NCBI GenBank assembly: GCA_018261735.1 | Contig: JAGTRM010000023.1 | Coordinates: 1-64,000 of the forward strand | Reading direction: 5' to 3' | DNA from: Pseudomonadota bacterium | GTDB lineage: Bacteria > Pseudomonadota > Gammaproteobacteria > Burkholderiales > Chitinibacteraceae | Length of the DNA: 64,000 nt | In this document: piece by piece, positions 8,039 through 16,977 of the stretch | How positions within the stretch are numbered: the first letter of the stretch is position 1 | How the letters are laid out: the number at the start of each line of letters is the position of its first letter | Position numbers and translations under genes: made by a program | The notes under the pieces: generated by a model | The model's input: only the letters and a program-made list of their open reading frames with translations | Databases searched by the model: none | Told to the model about the DNA's origin: nothing

Positions 8039-8380
8039 ATGGTTTTTTCAACTATTGAGCGAATCCTGCTGGCTGAAGCGCTGGTTTGTTTGTGTTCGAG
8101 TGTTGTGGCTGCAACGCCGTGTAATGGCGGCGACGGCGGTTCGCAAACGGTCAGTATCGCTTCGGGCGCCTATATTGCTGCCAATTTCACCATGAGTTGC
8201 TCGCGCAATGTGTATCTGAGTTATGAGGAGAACACACAAAAAGTTGCAGTGTGTGCTGCCTCGCGCAAAGGCAATCGCCAGTATGGCAGTACCACCGATG
8301 GCGGGACTGTCAGCGAGGCTGGCGCTTTTTCCGGTACGACCGCGCCGGCGGCATCACTGACTTCCGCTTCCGGCTGTTGA
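8039..8380 (+). CDS. Secreted four-cysteine protein 2, paralogue of the preceding gene
   Basis: A 113-residue protein with a hydrophobic N-terminus (about residues 8-24, ending VVAA) that reads as a signal peptide. It shares with its neighbour the pattern C..GG.Q.VS, FTM.CS.NV.L.Y.EN.Q, VCA.S.KGN..YG, GG.V.EA and a terminal GC, so all four cysteines are conserved. AAGGAGA precedes the ATG. It arose by tandem duplication and has since diverged. Function is unknown; the likely roles are those given for the first copy. Confidence 0.7.
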   Translation: MVFSTIERILLAEALVCLCSSVVAATPCNGGDGGSQTVSIASGAYIAANFTMSCSRNVYLSYEENTQKVAVCAASRKGNRQYGSTTDGGTVSEAGAFSGTTAPAASLTSASGC

Positions 8381-8447
8381 ATCGGGTTGACAGCCACCGT
8401 AGGGCTCGGCAAGACTCTGTGCCGTTGCCTGCTCAGATAAATTCCTT

Positions 8448-9257
8448 ATGCCTTCCATTCTTCTGTTTGCCCGTTTGACCTTGCTCACGGGCCTGCGTAG
8501 CCGGATGACCTGGTTGCTGGTGTTCCTGGCGTTGCTGCTGTTGGGTGTCGGCGCATTGGCTGGGGCTTTCTCTGCACGTCAACCCTTGGTGGTTGCCTGC
8601 GATGTAGCGCTGTCGGGCCTGCATTTTTCCTTGCTTTTTCTGACCCTGATCTGGGTGCAAGAGTTATTGCAAAAGGACCGCGATCGCCGTACCACGGATT
8701 GGGTGCTGGCATATCCGGTTGACCGCATGGATTATCTGGCCGGCAAGATGCTGGGCATCGCGGTTTTGCTCGCTTGCGCTACCGTGCTGCTGTCCTTGCC
8801 GATCTGGCTGATCGGCCATTTCGCCGGATGGGGTTATGCGGCGTCCAGCCAGCCGGTATTCGGTGTCGCTTTTGCGTGGACCCTATTCGGTACTTGGCTA
8901 GAGAGCTTGGTGATTCTCTGTTTTGCCGCCTGGTTTTTTGCCTTGAGTACAACGCCCTATTTGCCGCTGGCGGCAGCACTGTGCTTCGCCCTGGCAGCGC
9001 GCAGTCTCGGTAGTGCACTGGATTTCCTGATGTTCAGCCCGGATGCCGAGGCTGCATTTCGTGCCCAGATGCTTCCTATCCTACAAATCCTGCGCTGGAT
9101 TGTTCCCGATCTGGGGGCGCTGGATTGGCGGGCAAGCATGCTCTATGACTTGCCGCTGGCGGCTAGCCGGTATCCGGCCAGCCTCGTGGCGCTGGCTTAT
9201 GCCGGCATGTTCGCTGCGCTGGCGCTGGTTTTGTTCCATCGCCGTCAATTACGTTGA
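8448..9257 (+). CDS. ABC-2 type transporter permease (PilI-like)
   Basis: A 269-residue integral membrane protein with six hydrophobic segments, no large soluble domain and the cytoplasmic loop LLQKDRDRRTTDWVLAYPVDR. That loop is typical of ABC-2/NatB-type permeases (DR..G..EWLLSLPVSR class). The matching ATPase is encoded three genes downstream (12241), on the same strand. In Myxococcus xanthus the ABC proteins PilH and PilI are needed for type IV pilus assembly (known). The same role here is inferred from linkage to the short pilin. Confidence 0.75.
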   Translation: MPSILLFARLTLLTGLRSRMTWLLVFLALLLLGVGALAGAFSARQPLVVACDVALSGLHFSLLFLTLIWVQELLQKDRDRRTTDWVLAYPVDRMDYLAGKMLGIAVLLACATVLLSLPIWLIGHFAGWGYAASSQPVFGVAFAWTLFGTWLESLVILCFAAWFFALSTTPYLPLAAALCFALAARSLGSALDFLMFSPDAEAAFRAQMLPILQILRWIVPDLGALDWRASMLYDLPLAASRYPASLVALAYAGMFAALALVLFHRRQLR

Positions 9258-9272
9258 TCCGGAATCTTTCCC

Positions 9273-11387
9273 ATGTCCAAATGGAATGTTTGTCAGCAAT
9301 GGTTGGCTGCGGGCCGGCCTGATCGCGCGCTTCCGATTTTACGCAAACAACTGGCCAAATCTGCCAACGATGCGCTGGGCTGGTTCCTGCTTGGCTGTGC
9401 GCATCAGATGCGCGATGAGTTGAACGAAGCAGAAGCCGCTTTCCGCAAATCGGTCCGGATCAACCCGGAACCGGTGGCGCCACGGCTCAATCTTGCCGGC
9501 GTCCTGCTGGAAGGCTTCAAGCACGGCGAGGCTGAAAAATTGCTGACAAAGCTGCAGCGAGAAGCTGCCGGGCTGCCCCTGGTCTGGCGCTATACGGCGA
9601 AAGTGCGTTTGCAGCAAGAGCGATGGAACGATGCGCTGGATGCGTACCAGAAAATGTTTGAATTGGTGCCCGATGATTTGCCTTCCCGCTTCGAGCACGC
9701 GCTGCAATCGGATACCTGCAAGCGTGCCGTCGAGGCATTGGTTTTGCTGGAGCAGGTGCCACTGAACGGGCTTATGCCGGAAGAACTGGTCGGTTGGCGT
9801 GCTTACCTGGAATGCCGCGCCGGGATTCGGCCTTTGGAGTCTGCGGTTGCCCTATTCAACTGGCAGCCGAATGATCTGGAGAGTTTGAGCCGGCGTACCG
9901 CTTTGCAGGTGTTGTCTTTGGCCAGTTCCGGGGAGTTTGATTCGGTGGTGGAGCTGCTCGATCAGTTATCACCGCATTTCCCGCGGGTTGCCGCCGAGCA
10001 TGCATTGAGTTTCGGCATGTGCCAATTGGCATGTGGTAACTGGCATGCCGGTTGGCAAGGCTATTCCGACCGGCCCAATGCCCGTATCCATATTGAACAA
10101 GCCAACGCGCTAGGCGGCCATATTCCGGTCTGGACGGGAGAGGATATCGCGGGCAAAACGCTGCTGGTGCACTGCGAGCAAGGCGCCGGTGATGTGATCC
10201 AGTTTGTGCGGCTGTTGCCGCTCCTCGAAGAGCGCGGCGTGACCGCCAGGCTCAATATCCAGCCGGACATGTTGCGGCTGTTCGCGGGAAAGGCAGCAAG
10301 CGAAACGGCCTACGAAGCGCGCGGTGCCGATGCGACGCAAGGGTGCGATTATCAGGTCCGGCTGCTGGATCTTCCTTGGTGCCTGAAGCTGGAACGAACG
10401 GTTTTGCCGTTGTCGGTCCCTTATCTGGTAGTGGATCTGGAACGCGAGGCGCACTGGCAGGCCAGATTGGCCGATATTACCGGACCCAAGATCGCTTTGG
10501 TGTGGGCGGGCAACCCCAATCATTTGTCGGACGTGCATCGCTCCGCCGCCTTGGCCGATTTCCTGCCTCTGTTTGCCTTGCCGGGTATCCAGTGGTTGCT
10601 GGTTCAGAAGGGTGCTGGCGCGCGCGAAGCGCGGTCCTTGCCCTGGGTTTCCAATCTGATCGATCTGGGACCCGAGATCAACGATTTCCAGGACACGGCT
10701 GCCATCCTATCTCAAGCCGATCTGCTGATCAGCGTGGATACCTCGGTGGCGCATCTTGCCGGCGCGCTGAACCGGCCGGTCTGGACCCTGATCTCGAACC
10801 AGGGCCAGGATTGGCGCTGGGAAATGGAATCTAGCGAAACCCCCTGGTACCCATCGATGCAGTTGTGGCGCAGACCGGCTGATCAATCATGGGCGAAGTT
10901 GATCTGCGATGAGTTGCTGCCTGCTGTAGCGAAAAGATTTTCACTGCCGTTATCGAGCAACGAGCTTGGTAGCGGTGTTTCTGCCGAACTGGAAGCATTA
11001 ACCCAGATCGCGGATACGGACCGGTTAGTCGAACGTGCTCACGAGCTATTGGCCCGATATCCGGACTGCGCCGAGATTTGGTTATGCCTGGCTGAGCGAG
11101 CGCTCGTTGAACAGCGGCAGGACGATGCCTTGCACTGCCTGAATGAAGTGACAGTCATTTGCCCTCGCCATGCCCAAGGCTGGCTGTTGCAGGCTCGCCT
11201 ATACCGCGCCCGTCAGGATACGCGGGCGGCACTGCATGCTTATCAGCGGGTACTCTTCTTTATTGGAGAGGAACGGCAAGCCGTGTTGAATGAGCTGGCC
11301 GATTATTATGAAACGCTGGGTGCGCCACTGGTGGCGGCCGATTGCCGGGAGTTTGCCGGCAGCCGTGCGCAGGCGGTACCGGGATGA
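9273..11387 (+). CDS. TPR protein with glycosyltransferase (GT9/GT41-like) domain
   Basis: A 704-residue cytoplasmic protein. Residues 1-180 form tetratricopeptide repeats (ALGWFLLGCAHQMRDELNEAEAAF and following). Residues about 290-550 form a GT-B-like domain with HCEQGAGDVIQFVRLLP, KIALVWAGNPNH and the nucleotide-sugar segment ISVDTSVAHLAGALNRPVW. Further TPR units follow at about 570-690. This layout occurs in TPR-glycosyltransferases related to O-GlcNAc transferase and heptosyltransferases. It lies inside the pilin/ABC gene run, its stop overlaps the next start (ATGA), and it may glycosylate a pilin component. The acceptor is unknown. Confidence 0.7.
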   Translation: MSKWNVCQQWLAAGRPDRALPILRKQLAKSANDALGWFLLGCAHQMRDELNEAEAAFRKSVRINPEPVAPRLNLAGVLLEGFKHGEAEKLLTKLQREAAGLPLVWRYTAKVRLQQERWNDALDAYQKMFELVPDDLPSRFEHALQSDTCKRAVEALVLLEQVPLNGLMPEELVGWRAYLECRAGIRPLESAVALFNWQPNDLESLSRRTALQVLSLASSGEFDSVVELLDQLSPHFPRVAAEHALSFGMCQLACGNWHAGWQGYSDRPNARIHIEQANALGGHIPVWTGEDIAGKTLLVHCEQGAGDVIQFVRLLPLLEERGVTARLNIQPDMLRLFAGKAASETAYEARGADATQGCDYQVRLLDLPWCLKLERTVLPLSVPYLVVDLEREAHWQARLADITGPKIALVWAGNPNHLSDVHRSAALADFLPLFALPGIQWLLVQKGAGAREARSLPWVSNLIDLGPEINDFQDTAAILSQADLLISVDTSVAHLAGALNRPVWTLISNQGQDWRWEMESSETPWYPSMQLWRRPADQSWAKLICDELLPAVAKRFSLPLSSNELGSGVSAELEALTQIADTDRLVERAHELLARYPDCAEIWLCLAERALVEQRQDDALHCLNEVTVICPRHAQGWLLQARLYRARQDTRAALHAYQRVLFFIGEERQAVLNELADYYETLGAPLVAADCREFAGSRAQAVPG

Positions 11388-12232
11388 TCCGATACAGGTC
11401 AACCCTGTTGGGGCTGCTGTTTCTGGGTTGTGCCGGTCTCTATGTGACCGGAGTCCAGATGCTGTCGGCGCAGCGGCAAGCCAAAGAATTTGATGATCGC
11501 TTGCGTGTGGCGTTGCCGGTGCCCGTTCAACTGGTATTGTCGGGCGGAGACCGTTTCCTTGCCGCCAACATCAATGTATTTCGCGCGATGATGGTCAATA
11601 CGCGTTCCGTTGACGATGCCACGGTTGAGGTTCAGGCGCAGTTGCAGACCGATGCTGCGCGTTTCAATCCTGGGCATGAGGATAACTATTACATCGCAGC
11701 GGCCACATTGGCTTGGCAGGGGCAACTGGGCGCTGCGCAGGATGTGTTGTTCCGAGCCATGGCTGGCCGGCCAACGGATATCTATCCGCCATTCTTTTAT
11801 GGATTCAACAAACAGTATTTCGAAGGCGATTATTTAGGCGCTGCGCGAGCTATTGAGGAGGCTGCGCGTCGGACGAGCGGGGCCAATAGTGCGGCTCTGC
11901 AGGCTATGGCCGCGCGTTGGCATGAAAAAGGCAAGGATACCGGCTTGGCATTGGCCACCCTGCGCGCCATGGCCGCCAAGACAAAGGATCCAGGACTCAG
12001 GCATTACATCGAATCGCGTGCGCAGCGACTGGAACAGCTGTTGATGTTGAGAGAAGCCGCGCGCCGCTATCGTGAACGTGAAAACAAACCGATAGCAGAC
12101 TTGGCCGATCTTGTCCGCAGCGGTGACTTGCAACAGCTTCCGCAAGATCCGACCGGATTGGGTTACATGCTGGATGCGCAAGGAACGCCGGTACTTGCCG
12201 GCGCCAAGCCGCTACCCGGTTCGCATAGATAA
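11384..12232 (+). CDS. Membrane-anchored TPR-like protein of the pilus/ABC locus
   Basis: A 282-residue protein with one N-terminal hydrophobic segment (about residues 7-24) and a helical periplasmic or cytoplasmic part rich in Ala. TPR-like units such as YYIAAATLAWQGQLGAAQDVLFRAM are visible. The C-terminus DPTGLGYMLDAQGTPVLAG recalls small product-binding motifs. ATG 11384 overlaps the preceding stop and is preferred over an upstream in-frame start. Lying between the glycosyltransferase and the ABC ATPase, it is positioned like the accessory PilG of the Myxococcus pilGHI set, but sequence identity to PilG is not claimed. Confidence 0.6.
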   Translation: MIRYRSTLLGLLFLGCAGLYVTGVQMLSAQRQAKEFDDRLRVALPVPVQLVLSGGDRFLAANINVFRAMMVNTRSVDDATVEVQAQLQTDAARFNPGHEDNYYIAAATLAWQGQLGAAQDVLFRAMAGRPTDIYPPFFYGFNKQYFEGDYLGAARAIEEAARRTSGANSAALQAMAARWHEKGKDTGLALATLRAMAAKTKDPGLRHYIESRAQRLEQLLMLREAARRYRERENKPIADLADLVRSGDLQQLPQDPTGLGYMLDAQGTPVLAGAKPLPGSHR

Positions 12233-12240
12233 GGGGTTTC

Positions 12241-13161
12241 ATGAAATCAGCCATTCATTTGGAAAATCTGGGTAAAACGTATTTGGCCGGCTTCCTGAAG
12301 AAACGCCGTATCACGGCGCTCCATGATTTGTCGCTCGAGGTGAAGCAGGGCGAGGTCGTGGGTTTTATCGGACCTAATGGCGCGGGGAAAAGCACCACCA
12401 TCAAACTGATCATGGGGTTGTTGCGCCCGTCCACAGGACGCGCCGAGCTGTTCGGCGTTCCGGTCGAGCAACCTGCCGCGCGAAAGGGGGTGGCTTATGT
12501 GCCGGAAAGCCCTTTGCTCTATGACACACTGACACCGCTCGAGACTCTGAAAATGGGTTGCCAGATGCATGGTGTTGCGACTTCTGACCTGGATGCACAT
12601 TGCAAACAGTGGCTGGAGCGCTTTGGCATCGCCCATGTGGCAAATAAGCTGGTTCGCAGCTTTTCCAAAGGGATGATTCAGCGTACGGCATTGGCTCACG
12701 CGCTGGCGATCCAGCCGCGGTTGCTGATCCTGGATGAGCCGCTTTCTGGTCTTGATCCGATCGGTCGCAAGGACGTGGTCGATATCCTGATGGATTATCG
12801 CAAGGGCGGCGGTACATTGTTCTTCTCCTCGCATGTGTTGCACGATGTCGAACGTCTGGCCGACCGCTTCGGCCTGATTCACAAGGGCGTGTTGCGCACG
12901 GTGCAATCTCCGCATGAACTACTGGGGCGGGAGCAGCAGTTTTCGGTGCGTACCGTAGGTTCAACTGCTGTTGATGGGATGCGTGAGGATGTGTCGGGAT
13001 GCTGGTTTGCCGAGGTGCCGCAGAATGGGCTGTGGCCTCTATTGCAGCGGCTGCAGGCGGCAGGGCACCAGATTCTGGAAGTCAAACCCGCGCTGACGCT
13101 GGAGCGGGTGTTCCTTGAGTATGTTCAGGGCGAAGCGGTGACGGACAAGGCGCAGGACTGA
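12241..13161 (+). CDS. ABC transporter ATP-binding protein (PilH-like)
   Basis: A 306-residue ATPase with Walker A GPNGAGKST, a divergent signature SFSKGMIQR (family LSGGQ), Walker B LLILDEPLSGLDP and the H-loop FSSHVLHD. The C-terminal extension of about 80 residues is typical of ABC-2 (CcmA/NatA-like) subunits. It starts 8 bp after the preceding gene. It pairs with the permease at 8448 to form an exporter of unknown substrate. In Myxococcus the PilH ATPase is required for type IV pili. Confidence 0.82.
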   Translation: MKSAIHLENLGKTYLAGFLKKRRITALHDLSLEVKQGEVVGFIGPNGAGKSTTIKLIMGLLRPSTGRAELFGVPVEQPAARKGVAYVPESPLLYDTLTPLETLKMGCQMHGVATSDLDAHCKQWLERFGIAHVANKLVRSFSKGMIQRTALAHALAIQPRLLILDEPLSGLDPIGRKDVVDILMDYRKGGGTLFFSSHVLHDVERLADRFGLIHKGVLRTVQSPHELLGREQQFSVRTVGSTAVDGMREDVSGCWFAEVPQNGLWPLLQRLQAAGHQILEVKPALTLERVFLEYVQGEAVTDKAQD

Positions 13162-13199
13162 GGCTGTAACGTTCGATGGTGGGGCGGTGACTCGGTATC

Positions 13200-14192
13200 T
13201 TACTGCGCCGATTCCATCTTCGGTGCGCGCCCCATCAATTCGGCCACCACTTCGCGCGGGGGGATGTTTTCAAACAGCAGGCGGCAGACTGCGCGGGTGA
13301 TTGGCATGTCGATGCCCAGTCGGTCGGCTTGCGCGAGCACTTCCCGTGCGGTCGGCACGCCTTCGGCGACATGGCCCAGGCTTTGCAGTGCGCCGGTCAG
13401 ATCCATGCCTTCCGCCATCAAGAGGCCAACGCGGCGGTTGCGCGAGAGATCGCCGGTGGCGGTCAGCAGCAGATCGCCGACGCCGGAGAGCCCCATGAAC
13501 GTTTCCGGTTTTGCGCCCAGTGCCGTGCCGAAACGCGCCATCTCGGCCAGTCCGCGCGTCAGCAGGGCCGCACGGGCGTTAAAGCCGAGCTTGAGCCCGT
13601 CGCACACCCCGGCTGCAATCGCGATCACGTTCTTCACCGCGCCACCGATTTCCACACCGATGATGTCGCCGCTGGCATAGAGGCGCAGTATCGGGGTGTT
13701 CAGTGCCGCGGCCATGTCCCGGGCGAAGTCACCCTGGCTGGAGGCGAGGGTAATGGCGGCGGGCAGGCCCTGCGCCACTTCCTGGGCAAAGCTCGGGCCG
13801 CACAGGGTGCCGCGCGGGATGGCGGGGTCCATTTCTTCGGTGGCAACCTGGTGGGGCAGCAGCATGGTATTGGCTTCCAGCCCCTTGCAGACCCATAGCA
13901 CGGGCGTGGTCGAGCCCGATGCGCGCAGTTTGCGCAAGGTCGGGCGCAAGCCGGCCATCGGCGTGGCGATCAGCACCAGTTCGGCCTGCTGGATGGTTTG
14001 GCCTAGATCGGCGCTCAGTCGCAGGTTGTCCGGCAGGGCAATGCCGGGCAGGTAGCGGGTATTGATTCGCTCGTTCTGCAGCGTGGCGATGCTGTGCGCA
14101 TCGAGGGACCAGAGGGTGACTTCATGGCGCTCGGCAAAGCGGATTGCCAGCGCCGTTCCCCAGGCGCCCGCGCCCAGTATGGCAAGCTTCAT
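13200..14192 (-). CDS. gpsA: Glycerol-3-phosphate dehydrogenase [NAD(P)+]
   Basis: The 330-residue enzyme reduces dihydroxyacetone phosphate to sn-glycerol-3-phosphate for phospholipid synthesis. It shows the Rossmann start [16 protein letters not shown], the catalytic-region [14 protein letters not shown] with the active Lys, and [25 protein letters not shown] 14192 overlaps the SH3 gene stop (ATGA) and is preferred over a TTG three codons earlier. It is last in the grxC-secB-SH3-gpsA minus-strand run. Confidence 0.96.
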   Translation of the reverse strand: MKLAILGAGAWGTALAIRFAERHEVTLWSLDAHSIATLQNERINTRYLPGIALPDNLRLSADLGQTIQQAELVLIATPMAGLRPTLRKLRASGSTTPVLWVCKGLEANTMLLPHQVATEEMDPAIPRGTLCGPSFAQEVAQGLPAAITLASSQGDFARDMAAALNTPILRLYASGDIIGVEIGGAVKNVIAIAAGVCDGLKLGFNARAALLTRGLAEMARFGTALGAKPETFMGLSGVGDLLLTATGDLSRNRRVGLLMAEGMDLTGALQSLGHVAEGVPTAREVLAQADRLGIDMPITRAVCRLLFENIPPREVVAELMGRAPKMESAQ

Positions 14193-14641
14193 AGGCCCCA
14201 AACATCCTCGATGCGGATATAGCCGATATCGCCGTCGCGGTGCTTGACCTTGATCCAGCCGGTTTTGGTGTTTTCCAGCAGATTGAGTATCAGCGCGGGG
14301 CTGGTGCGGAAAAGCACCGGTGATTTGGTATCGGCCTCGCGGTAAACGCTGGCCGGCTTGATGACCTGCACGGTGCGCTGGCCGGAAAGATCCTGCTTGC
14401 GGATCCAGGCGAGCGAGCCGCCCTGATCGCGCACGCGCGACCAGTTGCCCTGTTCAGCCATGATTTCCAGCGGCGTGCCGCGGCTGAGCACGAACACCTT
14501 GCGCGCCTGGTTGTCCGGCGCGTCGAACAGCACCACGCCGTGACTGGCAGCCGAGCGGAATTCGAGCGCCTGCGCGGCATTGGCCAGCAAGGCCAATGCC
14601 ATACAGAGTCCGAGGCTCAGTTTAGTGCGTGGTTTGTGCAT
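14189..14641 (-). CDS. Secreted SH3-domain protein
   Basis: A 150-residue protein with a signal peptide ([19 protein letters not shown]) and two bacterial SH3-like units. The first (about 30-80) contains [21 protein letters not shown] and the second (about 90-148) [22 protein letters not shown]. Such domains bind peptidoglycan or peptides in the periplasm. The start overlaps the end of secB by 20 bp, and the stop overlaps gpsA. No enzymatic motif is visible. Confidence 0.8.
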   Translation of the reverse strand: MHKPRTKLSLGLCMALALLANAAQALEFRSAASHGVVLFDAPDNQARKVFVLSRGTPLEIMAEQGNWSRVRDQGGSLAWIRKQDLSGQRTVQVIKPASVYREADTKSPVLFRTSPALILNLLENTKTGWIKVKHRDGDIGYIRIEDVWGL

Positions 14642-15101
14642 CGCCTTGGGCTTGAGCTTGTTGTTCCATGCGTTGCTGCATGAAGATGGCTTCGAAATTG
14701 ACCGGTTGCAGCAGCAGCGGGGCGAATCCGGCGCGGGTGGTCAGGTCGGAAACGGCTTCGCGCAGGTACGGGAACAGGATGCTCGGGCAACCGATACCCA
14801 TCAGGGCATCCATTTCCTCGGCCGGTACGTGCTCGATATTGAAGAGACCGGCCTGGGTGACTTCCACCAGGAACAGGGTGCGATCTTCGATCTTGGCTTC
14901 GGCTGTGACCTTGAGGCAGATCTCGTAGAAGCCGCCTTCAAAGCCGCGAGCCTGGTTCTGGAAGTTCACGCTGATTTCCGGGGCGGCTTGTTCCATGAAT
15001 GCCATCGGGGTATTGGGCGATTCCAGGGAAATATCGGTGATATACAGTTTCTGGATGGAAAAAACCGGCTGTTGGGCTTCTTGTGCTTGTTGTTCGCTCA
15101 T
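14622..15101 (-). CDS. secB: Protein-export chaperone SecB
   Basis: The 159-residue cytosolic tetrameric chaperone holds preproteins unfolded for SecA. It has PVFSIQKLYITDISLESPN, FEICLKVTAEAK-type residues, and the SecA-binding region GIGCPSILFPYLREAVSDLTTRAGF. The C-terminal tail is Gln/Ala-rich. It lies between grxC and the SH3 gene in an order common in betaproteobacteria. Confidence 0.97.
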   Translation of the reverse strand: MSEQQAQEAQQPVFSIQKLYITDISLESPNTPMAFMEQAAPEISVNFQNQARGFEGGFYEICLKVTAEAKIEDRTLFLVEVTQAGLFNIEHVPAEEMDALMGIGCPSILFPYLREAVSDLTTRAGFAPLLLQPVNFEAIFMQQRMEQQAQAQGDAQTTH

Positions 15102-15148
15102 CGCGATTCCTATCGAAAACGGGTTGGATAATGGGTCGAATATCGAGA

Positions 15149-15173
15149 CGCCGAATCATCGCATGATTCGGCG
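15149..15173. repeat. Strong hairpin between grxC and secB
   Basis: An 11-bp perfect stem CGCCGAATCAT / ATGATTCGGCG with a 3-nt loop lies between grxC and secB. No T run follows on the minus strand, so it is more likely a message-stabilising or processing element than a terminator. Confidence 0.5.
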
Positions 15174-15181
15174 ATCAGGGG

Positions 15182-15439
15182 CTAGCGCCCGAGCAGCGGG
15201 TCGAGCTTGCCGGCGTGATCGAGCGCGGCCAGGTCGTCGAAGCCGCCGATATGCTGGCCGTCGATGAAAATTTGCGGCACGGTGCGGCGTTGGGTTTTTT
15301 CGATCATTTCGTCGCGGCGCGACGGGTCCAGATCGACGCGGATCTTCTCGATTTCGGTAATGCCTTTCTGGTTCAGGAGGCGTTCCGCCCGGATGCAATA
15401 GGGGCAAATGCCGGTGCTGTACATGAGGATGTGGGCCAT
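15182..15439 (-). CDS. grxC: Glutaredoxin 3
   Basis: An 85-residue thiol-disulfide oxidoreductase with active site CPYC (residues 12-15 in YSTGICPYCIRAERLL), the cis-Pro region RRTVPQIFIDGQHIGGFDDL and a final LLGR. The start at 15439 follows AAGGA; longer in-frame readings upstream have no glutaredoxin character. It is the first gene of the run that continues with secB and gpsA. Confidence 0.94.
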   Translation of the reverse strand: MAHILMYSTGICPYCIRAERLLNQKGITEIEKIRVDLDPSRRDEMIEKTQRRTVPQIFIDGQHIGGFDDLAALDHAGKLDPLLGR

Positions 15440-15672
15440 GGTGTGTCCTTGAGTTGCCTGTTTTTGGCAAGATTTCTGGATGATGGGGGCGCAGGCCGTG
15501 GCTCTCAAGAGGTGGCAGACAATCTTCTGTGCAAGAGCGGGTGTTTTCCAGGTCACGTTCCATTGAGTGTTTGCCTGGGCGATCGGGGTAAGGCGCGACC
15601 GATGAAGCCTTGATTCAGGGCGCGATGGCCGCATATGCTGATGATACCTTGTCTACTTGCCTTGGAATTGTC

Positions 15673-16977
15673 ATGAGCGTTCCCCATCTCACCACTGCGC
15701 TGTCCGGTCCGCTGCATGATCTGGAGCGCAAGATTCTCTGTTCACTGCCCGAGATCGAGCACTGGTTCCGCAACCAGTGGCAGGAGCATACCCCGCCATT
15801 TTACGGCTCGGTCGATTTGCGCAATGCCGGGTTCAAGCTGGCGCCGGTGGACATGAACTTGTTTCCCGGCGGCTTCAACAACCTGAATCCCGATTTCCAT
15901 CCGCTGTGCGTGCAGGCCGCGATGATGGCGCTGGAAGGTTTCTGCCCCGATGCGCGTCGCTTGCTGCTGATCCCGGAAAACCATACCCGCAACCTGTTCT
16001 ACCTGCAAAACGTGGCGGCGATTGCCCGCATCCTGCGCCAGGCGGGGATCGTGGTGCGGCTTGGCACGTTCAACCCGGAAATCACCCAGCCCACCCGCTT
16101 CGATCTGCCCGACGGAGGTTGCCTGACGCTGGAGCCGCTGCGCCGCGAGGGCAATCGTATCAAGCTCGCGGACTTCGATCCGTGCGTGGTGCTACTCAAT
16201 AACGATCTTTCCGCCGGCATCCCGCCGCTGTTGCAGGGTATCGAGCAAACCCTGCTGCCGCCGCTGCAGGCCGGCTGGGCGGTGCGACGCAAGACGCGCC
16301 ATTTCGCTGCCTATGACCGGGTTGCCGAGGACTTCGGCCGGCTGATCGGCGTCGATCCGTGGGTGATCAACCCGTATTTTGCCGGCGTTTCCGGGCTGGA
16401 TTTCCATGCGCGCGAAGGCGAGCAGCAACTCGCCGATACCGTGTCCGACATGCTGGCCAAGATTCGCGTCAAGTATGGTGAGCACGGCATCAATGAAGAG
16501 CCGTTCGTGATCGTGAAGGCCGATGCCGGCACCTATGGCATGGGCGTGATGACGGTGAAATCGGCCGACGACGTGATCGGCCTGAATCGCAAGCAGCGCA
16601 ACAAAATGTCGGTGGTCAAGGAAGGGCTGGAGGTTTCGCAGGTGATCGTGCAGGAAGGCGTGCCGACCTTCGAGCAGATCAACGCCGCCGTGGCCGAACC
16701 GGTGATCTACATGATCGACCGTTTCGTGGTCGGTGGCTTCTACCGCGTGCATACCGGGCGCGGTCCCGATGAAAATCTCAACGCGCCGGGCATGCATTTC
16801 GTGCCGCTGGCGTTTGCCACGCCGTCCAATACACCGGAGTGCGATGGTCGCCCGGATTGCCAGGCCAACCGTTTCTATTCCTACGGCGTGGTGGCGCGAC
16901 TGGCCTTGCTGGCGGCGGCGCTGGAAGTGGAAGAGAGCGAAGACCTGGTGCAGGTCCCGGTCGAGGCACTGGTATGA
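15673..16977 (+). CDS. gshA: Glutamate--cysteine ligase (proteobacterial GshA family)
   Basis: A 434-residue enzyme for the first step of glutathione synthesis. It belongs to the GshA family found in many betaproteobacteria, which differs from the E. coli type. It shows [30 protein letters not shown] and the ATP-grasp-like [17 protein letters not shown] 15673 is chosen because the preceding in-frame codons lack family similarity. It overlaps gshB by ATGA, so the two steps of the pathway are translationally coupled. Confidence 0.93.
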   Translation: MSVPHLTTALSGPLHDLERKILCSLPEIEHWFRNQWQEHTPPFYGSVDLRNAGFKLAPVDMNLFPGGFNNLNPDFHPLCVQAAMMALEGFCPDARRLLLIPENHTRNLFYLQNVAAIARILRQAGIVVRLGTFNPEITQPTRFDLPDGGCLTLEPLRREGNRIKLADFDPCVVLLNNDLSAGIPPLLQGIEQTLLPPLQAGWAVRRKTRHFAAYDRVAEDFGRLIGVDPWVINPYFAGVSGLDFHAREGEQQLADTVSDMLAKIRVKYGEHGINEEPFVIVKADAGTYGMGVMTVKSADDVIGLNRKQRNKMSVVKEGLEVSQVIVQEGVPTFEQINAAVAEPVIYMIDRFVVGGFYRVHTGRGPDENLNAPGMHFVPLAFATPSNTPECDGRPDCQANRFYSYGVVARLALLAAALEVEESEDLVQVPVEALV

